This document shows positions 52,119 to 58,413 of a stretch of DNA of 58,413 bases, in pieces (within the stretch, counting starts at the first letter, position 1; each line of letters starts with the position of its first letter). Position numbers and translations under genes: made by a program. The notes beneath the pieces were generated by a model that was given only the letters and a program-made list of their open reading frames with translations, did no database searches and was not told the origin of the DNA. The stretch covers positions 1 to 58,413 of the forward strand of contig JAGQYI010000050.1 of assembly GCA_020436165.1 (NCBI GenBank), written 5' to 3'. This stretch comes from Cyclobacteriaceae bacterium (GTDB lineage: Bacteria; Bacteroidota; Bacteroidia; Cytophagales; Cyclobacteriaceae).

Positions 52119-54131
52119 ATGAAATTCAACAACCTAACCCTGAAAATACTTTTAGTAGGTTCTTTCGCATTTTTTTCAAAGAGCATTTCAGCCCAGGTAC
52201 AGTGGGCCAATAAAGTAACCGGTTATTCGAGCTACTTCAATTACGATAAATACCCTAAGGCATTTATTCCTGAACAAGTGCTCGGAGAACCGAGCATGCT
52301 CATATCCAACAAGGCACCTAAAGCATGTGCATGGACATCTTCCGCGTCAAATGGAGGCACCGAATGGATACAGGTTGAGTTTGCAACCCCACAAACTGTT
52401 GCACAAATAGCAATATTTGAAGGGTTTAACCTAGGAGCTATTACTGAAGTTTGGGCATATACAAGTGCAGCAGAACCAATGGCTTACAAAGTATTTGAAA
52501 ACGCCTCACCCTCCAAAAGAGAGGATCTGGAACCCCTAAGAGTCTTTCCAAATACTCCTTTAAAAAATATTAACTCAGTAAAGGTGGTTTTAAACACTTC
52601 AGCTGTTGGTGGATACAACACCATTGATGCGATCGGCATTTCATCAGATGCAAGTCCGCTTACGGTTAGTATAAATCTGCCAAAGGAACTGGAAAGGCAT
52701 ACGGCAGAAAAACTCCCGGACTATATCAATACTTCCGAAGAAAGGCATCTCCTCCCTGTAGTTACACCGGATGGCAAACGTTTGTACTACACGCTCGATT
52801 ACCCCAAAGGTGACGGCCGTGATCAGGACATTTGGTATGCCGATATTGAAGAAAGCACGTTTTCTCAACCCCATTCCATAGGAGAACCGCTAAATAAAGC
52901 TGAAGCCAACAGTTCGTTAGCCTCCATAACTCCTGATGGACAAACCGCCTTAGTAATCAATGTGTATAATGCGGATGGTTCAGTTTCCAAAGGTATTTCT
53001 ATTAGCAAAAAGCAAGGAGAGGGATGGAGATTCCCAATCAAACAGGAGATCGAAGATTTTGAAAACAAAAGTGATTACGGTGAATATTGCCTATCGAACG
53101 ACCAACAAGTGATGGTTATGACAGTATATAGATCGGATGTAAGCTACGGCAACAAGGATCTTTATGTATCCTTTAGAAAGGATGCCAATCAATGGACCAA
53201 ACCTCTCAACCTTGGACCTATGCTAAATACAGCAGCCTCCGAGATTTCACCTTTTTTGGCTGCCGATGGCAAGACCTTGTATTTCGCAACTTCAGGTTTT
53301 CCTTCTTATGGCAACTCGGACATTTTTGTAACCAAACGACTGGACAATACCTGGACGAATTGGACCAAGCCTGTGAATATGGGCCCTGATATCAATACTG
53401 CCAGCTTTGATGCCTATTATTCGCTTACAGCTTCCGGTGATTACGCCTATTTTTCATCCGAGCACCAACTTTACCGGATAAGATTAACCGAGGAAGTTAA
53501 GCCCGAGCCTGTGGTTCTTGTAAAAGGTTTTGTCAGGGATAAAAAAACCAACAAGCCACTTAGCACTGAAATTACCTACAACAACCTTAACACTCATGCA
53601 AAGGCGGGTATTGCCAACTCCGATTCTTTAACAGGGTATTATGAAATTGTGCTTCCATTTGGAGAAACGTATGGCTTTTATGCCGAAAAAAGAGGTTATT
53701 ACGCTATTCAGGATAATCTTTCGGTAGAAAAAATAAATGAGTATACAGAGATCCAACGCGATCTCTACCTTGCTCCAGTGGAAGTGGGGGTTTCCGTTAC
53801 CTTGAACAACATTTTTTTCTACCAGGGTAAGGCCGAATTATTACCAACCTCTTTCCCGGAGCTTGACAAACTGCTGGAGCTGATGACAACCCATAAAACC
53901 ATGAGCATAAAAATTGACGGGCACACGGATAACCAAGGGAACCAGGCATTGAACCTAAGGTTGTCGAACGACAGAGCCGCCAAAATAAAGATGTACCTGG
54001 TTGAAAAAGGTGTTGCTTCCGATCGGATTGCCATCCAAGGCTACGGTAGCAGTAAACCAGTTGGCGACAACCGGAACGAGGAAGGTAGAAAAAAGAACCG
54101 AAGGGTTGAATTTACCATTACGAAAATATAA
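52119..54131 (+). CDS. OmpA-family envelope protein with PD40-like repeats
   Basis: This 670-residue secreted protein starts with a signal peptide (about 1-25). A discoidin-like beta domain (about 26-160, GTEWIQVEFATPQTVAQIAIFE), PD40/WD40-like repeats (about 205-470, with VTPDGKRLYYTLD, ITPDGQTALVI, LAADGKTLYFATSG), a carboxypeptidase-regulatory-like beta domain (about 475-560, VKGFVRDKKTNKPLSTE) and a C-terminal OmpA peptidoglycan-binding domain (about 565-670, KIDGHTDNQGN, RLSNDRA, NRRVEFT) follow. It should be anchored to the wall in the periplasm. Such proteins also occur in gliding/type IX systems, but nothing here proves that. Confidence 0.9.
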   Translation: MKFNNLTLKILLVGSFAFFSKSISAQVQWANKVTGYSSYFNYDKYPKAFIPEQVLGEPSMLISNKAPKACAWTSSASNGGTEWIQVEFATPQTVAQIAIFEGFNLGAITEVWAYTSAAEPMAYKVFENASPSKREDLEPLRVFPNTPLKNINSVKVVLNTSAVGGYNTIDAIGISSDASPLTVSINLPKELERHTAEKLPDYINTSEERHLLPVVTPDGKRLYYTLDYPKGDGRDQDIWYADIEESTFSQPHSIGEPLNKAEANSSLASITPDGQTALVINVYNADGSVSKGISISKKQGEGWRFPIKQEIEDFENKSDYGEYCLSNDQQVMVMTVYRSDVSYGNKDLYVSFRKDANQWTKPLNLGPMLNTAASEISPFLAADGKTLYFATSGFPSYGNSDIFVTKRLDNTWTNWTKPVNMGPDINTASFDAYYSLTASGDYAYFSSEHQLYRIRLTEEVKPEPVVLVKGFVRDKKTNKPLSTEITYNNLNTHAKAGIANSDSLTGYYEIVLPFGETYGFYAEKRGYYAIQDNLSVEKINEYTEIQRDLYLAPVEVGVSVTLNNIFFYQGKAELLPTSFPELDKLLELMTTHKTMSIKIDGHTDNQGNQALNLRLSNDRAAKIKMYLVEKGVASDRIAIQGYGSSKPVGDNRNEEGRKKNRRVEFTITKI

Positions 54132-54177
54132 GTAATTCAACCCTTTGGACTCCTATTAAATCCTAGTGATAAACAAC

Positions 54178-55851
54178 TTATTTACCTATTAATAAAATTT
54201 CGAAGCTACTGTCAAAGCTCACTTTGCCATCCTGTACGGTAGCTTTGGTGCCGGAGTAGTAGTCTGTTAGCACGGTTCCGTCTCCAAAAACAGAGGAAAC
54301 ATCAATGGGTTCCTCTGTTTTATCCAATACTACTACCACTTTGTCATCATCAAGGGTTCTTGAAAAGGTATAAGGTGCGTCCAAGAGCTTTTTATGAACA
54401 CCGGCACCCACTGCAGGGTGTGCCCTACGGAACCTGCCCAATTTGGCATAATGGGCAAATACATCGCTGGTGGTATATCCATTTTTGGAGGTGTTGTCTT
54501 TCAGGTCCTCCCAGTTCATGAACGAGCGAAGATCAGCATCATGTCCAATGTCTTCAAATTGGAGGGGCCGTGCCGTTTCATCGCCATAATACACCTGAGC
54601 GGTGCCGGGAGATAGAAGCAACTTTGTTCCCGCCTCAAACGGCTTTTCACGCATGCGGTCGTACGGACTTCCATCATCGTGAGAATCCAGGTAATTGAGT
54701 AACTCTTTACCAGCTAAAACCCCGTTCAGTGCATCGCTGTATTGGCTAAATAGCTCTTCAGGTTGTTTTTTGGCATCGTCCTTAAACGAAAAATTGATCA
54801 GGCTTTGAAATCCATTGTCATAGAAATTAACCGCAGTGTCTCCGTAATTATAGCTTTCACCCGAATAAATGGAAAAACCATACACTTCTCCCACCATGTA
54901 AAAGGGGGTTTCGTCCAGCACAGCGTCCGGGTTGTTTTTCTTCCACTCCTCAAATGCCAACTGCGCTTCCTTAAACAATTCATCCCATACATAGGCTTCG
55001 GTATGTTTGGCCGTATCTACCCTGAACCCGTCAATGCCTAGGTCACGCACATAATCGGTTATCCATTTGATCAGATAAAAGCGTGGAGCCCGGGGATATC
55101 CTGTCCTTTCAAAAAACGCATCCAGCTCCGCTAGTTCCTGGTCAAGCCTGCCTTCTTCTTTCCATTTATCCAACAAGAATGGAGGCAACTCCACAGGTTC
55201 ATCGCTATCTGTGCGGATGTCCGGCAAATGGCCAGCCAAGGCACAATCCACATTGGTTTCGTAATTAACATGGGTGCAGGGAGGGCCCTGGCGCACCCAG
55301 CTATCAGGCCATGCATTATCCATATCGGTATGAGGCCCGGTATGGTTAATGATCACATCCATTAGTACACGGATGCCGTGCGCGTGGGCTTTATCTATCA
55401 GCTCCTTGTAATCCGCCAAAGTGCCCAGGTTGGCATCTATGTTCGTCCAGTCGATGGGCCAGTAGCCATGATAGGCGTAGGTCTTGCCACTCCCTTCATC
55501 AACAGCTCCATGAATATTCTCAAATACAGGGGTTGTCCATATTGCACTAATCCCCAAGCTATCGAAATAACCGGCATCCAGTTTTTGAATAATGCCACGG
55601 ATATCGCCACCTTCGTAGCTTCTGAACTTAGCTCCATCACGCTTTCGGTCATAGGCAAAATCGTTGGTGATATCGCCATTCGCAAATCGGTCGGTCAACA
55701 AGAAATACACATTGGCGTTAGCCCATTGAAAAGAGGATTCACCAGAGGGATTCGTTGCTTCTGACTGATCTTGAGCGGATTTATTAGTGCACGAAAGCGA
55801 TGCAAATAACAGAATGGCTAGAATTAGTTTTGGCTTCATTAAGTTTTTCAT
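54178..55851 (-). CDS. GH13 alpha-amylase-family lipoprotein
   Basis: This 557-residue protein is a glycoside hydrolase of family 13, acting on alpha-glucans such as starch. A lipoprotein-like signal ends at Cys21 (ILLFASLSCTN). The four family regions are present: RVLMDVIINH, GIDGFRVDTAKH with nucleophile Asp279, MVGEVYG with acid/base Glu322, and NYLDSHDDG with His391-Asp392. The C-terminal beta domain is short. ATG 55851 is chosen; an ATG four codons on (55839) is also possible. The acidic residues after the Cys suggest surface export, as in Bacteroidota lipoproteins. It stands alone, without susCD. Confidence 0.92.
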   Translation of the reverse strand: MKNLMKPKLILAILLFASLSCTNKSAQDQSEATNPSGESSFQWANANVYFLLTDRFANGDITNDFAYDRKRDGAKFRSYEGGDIRGIIQKLDAGYFDSLGISAIWTTPVFENIHGAVDEGSGKTYAYHGYWPIDWTNIDANLGTLADYKELIDKAHAHGIRVLMDVIINHTGPHTDMDNAWPDSWVRQGPPCTHVNYETNVDCALAGHLPDIRTDSDEPVELPPFLLDKWKEEGRLDQELAELDAFFERTGYPRAPRFYLIKWITDYVRDLGIDGFRVDTAKHTEAYVWDELFKEAQLAFEEWKKNNPDAVLDETPFYMVGEVYGFSIYSGESYNYGDTAVNFYDNGFQSLINFSFKDDAKKQPEELFSQYSDALNGVLAGKELLNYLDSHDDGSPYDRMREKPFEAGTKLLLSPGTAQVYYGDETARPLQFEDIGHDADLRSFMNWEDLKDNTSKNGYTTSDVFAHYAKLGRFRRAHPAVGAGVHKKLLDAPYTFSRTLDDDKVVVVLDKTEEPIDVSSVFGDGTVLTDYYSGTKATVQDGKVSFDSSFEILLIGK

Positions 55852-55917
55852 TTATTGAAAAACCAAATTAAACAATATCACTAATTCTACCCATTAAAAA
55901 TTAGAAACAGTTCCAAA

Positions 55918-56541
55918 TTACATCTGGCCACACTTCTCGTGCTCACCTGCAATAATGGCATCGTATGCTTCCTGCGTGATGAACTGAGGTTGGTATGTTA
56001 CTCCCAGATTGGCCAACTGACTGGTGAATGCCCGTAAGTGGTTTCGGGAACCACAAATAAGCAAATCGTACAGTTCTATTATGTCATTATTTGTCAATTC
56101 GGCTTTGAATGCTTCCAGGTCTCTGATGTCAAGATCTTCGATAGTTGCTCCAACAATAAGGGCCGCTTCCTGCGAATCGCTTCCCTGGCTAACCAAATCA
56201 TCGTAAAGCTTTTGTAAATCTGTATTTACAAATGATCCTTCTTCAGATAAAGCAGGGTCTTCAAGGCCATATTTGTTGATCATTTCCAGGACCAAATCCA
56301 TATGGGTTTGTTCGCTTCTGGAAATATTGTTGAACACCTGTATGTCGTATTGATTAAAAAGCTCGATGTAAACGTCACGGGCTAATTTTTCCTCTTCTCT
56401 CATAAAAACCAATCCGTTGGATTCTGTTTCAGGGAGCGTAACTTCAGGAGTTGGTTCTTCCGTATTGAAGTCGCATGCGGATAGTGAGAATGCAGCCAAA
56501 AAAATGGCACCTGTCTTAAAAAATCTGTTTTGTAATTTCAT
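55918..56541 (-). CDS. DUF2202 (ferritin-like fold) lipoprotein
   Basis: This 207-residue lipoprotein (LAAFSLSACDF, Cys at 23) matches DUF2202, a four-helix ferritin-like family. It has MREEEKLARDVYIELFNQY, SRSEQTHMDLVLEMINKYGL, VGATIEDLDIRDLEAF and RNHLRAFTSQL. The Glu and His residues at these helices could bind metal ions. The role is unknown; no metal-transport gene is adjacent. Confidence 0.87.
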   Translation of the reverse strand: MKLQNRFFKTGAIFLAAFSLSACDFNTEEPTPEVTLPETESNGLVFMREEEKLARDVYIELFNQYDIQVFNNISRSEQTHMDLVLEMINKYGLEDPALSEEGSFVNTDLQKLYDDLVSQGSDSQEAALIVGATIEDLDIRDLEAFKAELTNNDIIELYDLLICGSRNHLRAFTSQLANLGVTYQPQFITQEAYDAIIAGEHEKCGQM

Positions 56542-56604
56542 GTCAAAAAAATCTTATACCAAAAATATTAAAATCGATAGGAGTACTTGGTAATCCATAT
56601 CACG

Positions 56605-56637
56605 TAAAAAACCGCTTTCAAAAGAACGACAGCGGTT
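56605..56637 (-). terminator. Intrinsic terminator after the DUF4197 gene
   Basis: On the minus strand AACCGCT (56637-56631) and AGCGGTT (56616-56610) pair around a 14-base loop and are followed by a run of T (to 56605). It lies 27 bases after the stop at 56665. Confidence 0.8.
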
Positions 56638-56664
56638 AGACTAAAAAGTTTATAAAAGGTTTAA

Positions 56665-57396
56665 TTACTCCTGGTATCCAAAAACTTTTTTAAGTAAATC
56701 AGTAGTACGGGCAATAGGGTCTTTACGAATTTTCAGCTCTTCTTCAGCAACCAATTTAAACAAACCGTCAATAGCCAGATTGTTCACATAGGCCGTCAGG
56801 TTTGTTTCAACGGGTTCCACAAATGGTATTTTGTTATACGTTGAAGTTACATCTGTGTAATACTTGGTTGCATTCACCTTTTGCAAAGCATCTGCAATTA
56901 TAGGTTCAAATTTTGCCCTGAGTTGATCACCAGTGGTTCGCTTCAGGTATTGCGTTGCGGCATCGTTGTCGCCTTTTAAAATGCCCCAGGCATCCTGAAT
57001 GGTCATGCTCTTAATAGCCGTCACAAAAATGGGAGTTGCCTCTGCCGCTGCTTTCTCTGCAGCACGATTCATGGACAGCACGAAATCATCCACCGGTTTA
57101 TTAAGCCCGATTTGGCGAAGCTTGGTTTCCACTTTTTCAATTTCAGGTGGGAATGGAATTTTTAATTCCGGGTTTTTAAAATACCCGTCCGTCCTGGAGG
57201 CCGTTGCCGAGCTATATTCGGCTCCTTTAATCAAAGCTTCTTTTAGCCCGCTTACTACCTGGGCGGTTGTCAATTCATTGTTAGCGGTTCCATCCCAGGT
57301 TCCTGAAACGGTTTTAACGACCGAATTCAATTGGGTGGAGGTACAGGAAAAGAAAAGTGTTATGCTTATTAAAATATATAACAAGAGCTTTTTCAT
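56665..57396 (-). CDS. DUF4197 family lipoprotein
   Basis: This 243-residue protein matches DUF4197: a lipobox near the N-terminus (ISITLFFSCTS), then LTTAQVVSGLKEALIKGAEY, YFKNPELKIPFPPEIEKV, RAAEKAAAEATPIFVTAIKSM, DAWGILKGDNDAATQYLKR and DGLFKLVAEEELKIRKDP. I use the ATG at 57396 (MKKLLLYIL) over a GTG three codons upstream. Function is unknown; the family is widespread in Gram-negative envelopes. A clear terminator follows. Confidence 0.85.
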   Translation of the reverse strand: MKKLLLYILISITLFFSCTSTQLNSVVKTVSGTWDGTANNELTTAQVVSGLKEALIKGAEYSSATASRTDGYFKNPELKIPFPPEIEKVETKLRQIGLNKPVDDFVLSMNRAAEKAAAEATPIFVTAIKSMTIQDAWGILKGDNDAATQYLKRTTGDQLRAKFEPIIADALQKVNATKYYTDVTSTYNKIPFVEPVETNLTAYVNNLAIDGLFKLVAEEELKIRKDPIARTTDLLKKVFGYQE

Positions 57397-57425
57397 AGAA
57401 TGCACTTTAAATTTATTTTCTTAAC

Positions 57426-57716
57426 TCATAGACTTCTACTGTCCTTTACGTTAAGCCAAAGTCTTAAAATGTGAACTTCTTCTTTATTATAATTATAAAA
57501 GATAGTTGTTTGTTTTGAGAGTTGATACTCCTTGACTCCTCTTTTCCGCAAAGAATCTTTCTGTCTTTGAGGGCTATTTCTGATACTTTCTATACAGTCC
57601 TCCAACCTTCTAAAAAAACTTTTTATTTCTCTATGCGTCCAATTTGCTTCAAGGTATAAAATTAATTCATCTAAATCCTCATTGGCTTCATCGGTCCAGA
57701 CTACTTTCAGAGCCAT
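57426..57716 (-). CDS. ParE/RelE-superfamily toxin
   Basis: This 96-residue protein begins ALKVVWTDEANEDLDELILYLE, has SFFRRLEDCIESIRNSPQRQ and ends with the strands VKEYQLSKQTTIFYNYN and VHILRLWLNVKDSRSL. This is the ParE/RelE type fold. It overlaps its upstream antitoxin gene by 10 bases. It is only distantly similar to the toxin at 46194. Confidence 0.85.
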   Translation of the reverse strand: MALKVVWTDEANEDLDELILYLEANWTHREIKSFFRRLEDCIESIRNSPQRQKDSLRKRGVKEYQLSKQTTIFYNYNKEEVHILRLWLNVKDSRSL

Positions 57717-58063
57717 TTTTCATATTTTGTCCTCACCACAGAATGCGGTGTAACCTTGCCTTCTTCAACCTGCAGGAGCGCTCTGTCCAATGATTTCGAT
57801 AACTCCAATTCCCTGTCTAAATAATCTTCTACTCCCTTTAATTTTTCTTCGTCTAGGTTATTTAAACGATTCAATATTCTATTTTTAATAGCTTCCGAAA
57901 CTTTAGAAGATAAAACATATTCACCCTTCCTTTCTTCAAGAGTTTTAGTCATGTCTGATAATGGATTATCTGAATAAATCACATCATACATTCTTTGGAG
58001 AGATTCTCTATCAGCACCATCTATATATTCTTGAAGATTTTTTTTAAGTTCTTGGGGTTCCAT
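57707..58063 (-). CDS. Antitoxin partner of the second ParE-type toxin
   Basis: This 118-residue protein, rich in acidic residues, has two helical parts: LKKNLQEYIDGADRESLQRM near the front and VSEAIKNRILNRLNN later. It ends VEEGKVTPHSVVRTKYEKWL, the C-terminal pattern seen in many Bacteroidota antitoxins encoded before RelE/ParE toxins. The 10-base overlap with the toxin gene supports the pairing. It is longer than, and not obviously similar to, the antitoxin at 45964. Confidence 0.75.
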   Translation of the reverse strand: MEPQELKKNLQEYIDGADRESLQRMYDVIYSDNPLSDMTKTLEERKGEYVLSSKVSEAIKNRILNRLNNLDEEKLKGVEDYLDRELELSKSLDRALLQVEEGKVTPHSVVRTKYEKWL

Positions 58064-58108
58064 TTCTTAAACTGTATACCCAAATATAACGAAGTGCTGA
58101 ACCAGTTC

Positions 58109-58413
58109 CTAAAAGGCAAAATAAATAAACGGCTGCATGTCTGATGAAAGCACCTGGTACAGGAAGAAGGAAATGGTAAACGCCACTCCTACCTGAGCAT
58201 AATAGGGCATTCGAACGAATGCATTGGTGTAGCCTTGCTTCCAGGCAGAGGGCAACCAATGGATGATATAACCAATGAGCATAGTGATGAAGACCCATTT
58301 GTAACCTACCAGCACATCCCAGGCGACTGAAAACGAAAGATGTTGCGTGATTTGCGAAAGCACCTGGCGGGCTATCACAAAGTCAGACGAGCGGAACCAG
58401 ATTCGTGTAAACG
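58109..58413 (-). CDS. MBOAT family O-acyltransferase, C-terminal end only (cut by window edge)
   Basis: The minus-strand frame is open from the stop at 58109 to the window edge. It reads FTRIWFRSSDFVIARQVL, two membrane helices (about KWVFITMLIGYIIHWLP and AQVGVAFTISFFLYQVL), and the closing SSDMQPFIYFAF. This matches the C-terminal end of the AlgI/DltB-like MBOAT acyltransferases (FYRxFFR and PFIYFxF). Most of the protein lies to the right of the window. Such enzymes acylate surface polysaccharides. Confidence 0.8.
   Translation of the reverse strand, partial: FTRIWFRSSDFVIARQVLSQITQHLSFSVAWDVLVGYKWVFITMLIGYIIHWLPSAWKQGYTNAFVRMPYYAQVGVAFTISFFLYQVLSSDMQPFIYFAF

Noticed and set aside
54763-55041. 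Frame antisense to the alpha-amylase gene
   Set aside because: Overlaps the GH13 catalytic region on the opposite strand; no domain or start signal.
58044-58298. 84-residue frame at the right end, minus strand
   Set aside because: It runs out of phase with the MBOAT C-terminus, which has clear family motifs in the other frame, and overlaps the antitoxin start.
1-58413. CRISPR arrays, tRNA, rRNA, transposases, integrases
   Set aside because: I looked for regularly spaced repeats and structural RNA in all gaps and for DDE, tyrosine or serine recombinase motifs in the proteins, and saw none.

Overview
The window is a chromosomal segment from a member of the Bacteroidota. The signs are a Rho factor with a long charged N-terminal extension, promoters of the TTG / TAnnTTTG type (clear examples before the genes at 3850, 28334 and 41239 and before the minus-strand gene starting at 38117), many short-spaced or overlapping genes with few Shine-Dalgarno sequences, several lipoproteins, and characteristic families (OmpA/PD40 protein, DUF2202, DUF4197, DUF2306, MoxR beside parvulin-type foldases). 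A marine-type Cytophagales or Flavobacteriales member is possible, but the order cannot be fixed from the sequence alone.

Bases 1-3800 hold the 3' part of rho, a convergent saccharopine-dehydrogenase-like gene and a Wzz-like chain-length protein. Bases 3850-28290 are one long, mostly co-directional surface-polysaccharide locus. It has precursor cassettes for UDP-GalNAcA (tviB/tviC type), dTDP-4-keto-rhamnose (rmlA, rmlC, rmlB; no clear rmlD), GDP-L-fucose (gmd, fcl) and UDP-ManNAcA (wecB, wecC). Next come a pseudaminic-acid-like nonulosonate cassette (PseB, aldo/keto reductase, SpsF-like cytidylyltransferase, DegT aminotransferase, RmlD-like reductase, NeuB-family synthase, GNAT), an unrecognised glycosyltransferase-like protein, a Wzx flippase, a hexapeptide acetyltransferase, three O-antigen polymerase/ligase-like membrane proteins, one GT2 glycosyltransferase and a WecA-type initiating transferase. 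The nonulosonate-to-ligase part is visibly more AT-rich than the housekeeping genes that follow.

Bases 28300-45500 are mainly housekeeping: pheS overlapping a 3-hydroxyacyl-CoA dehydrogenase; on the minus strand moxR behind three SurA/parvulin-type foldase genes; an RsbU/RsbV/RsbW-like partner-switching module; guaB with a perfect inverted repeat at its start; then rlpA, a zinc-ribbon membrane protein, a patatin-like phospholipase and mfd. Bases 45500-49100 look accessory. The 3' end of ridA is duplicated as a perfect 31-bp direct repeat on both sides of a ParE-type toxin-antitoxin pair, followed by small secreted or membrane proteins of unknown role and two copies of a palindromic repeat whose stem shows a compensatory base change.

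Bases 49100-58413 hold a VOC protein, rsgA, a heme oxygenase with a Fur-box-like palindrome and a previously easy-to-miss 58-residue membrane protein coupled to it by an ATGA overlap, a DUF2306 membrane protein, an OmpA-family envelope protein, a GH13 alpha-amylase lipoprotein, DUF2202 and DUF4197 lipoproteins, a second ParE-type toxin-antitoxin pair, and the C-terminal end of an MBOAT acyltransferase cut by the right edge. I saw no rRNA, tRNA, CRISPR array, transposase or integrase. No gene-free stretch exceeds 300 bases; the longest, 40165-40379, holds only a possible promoter.
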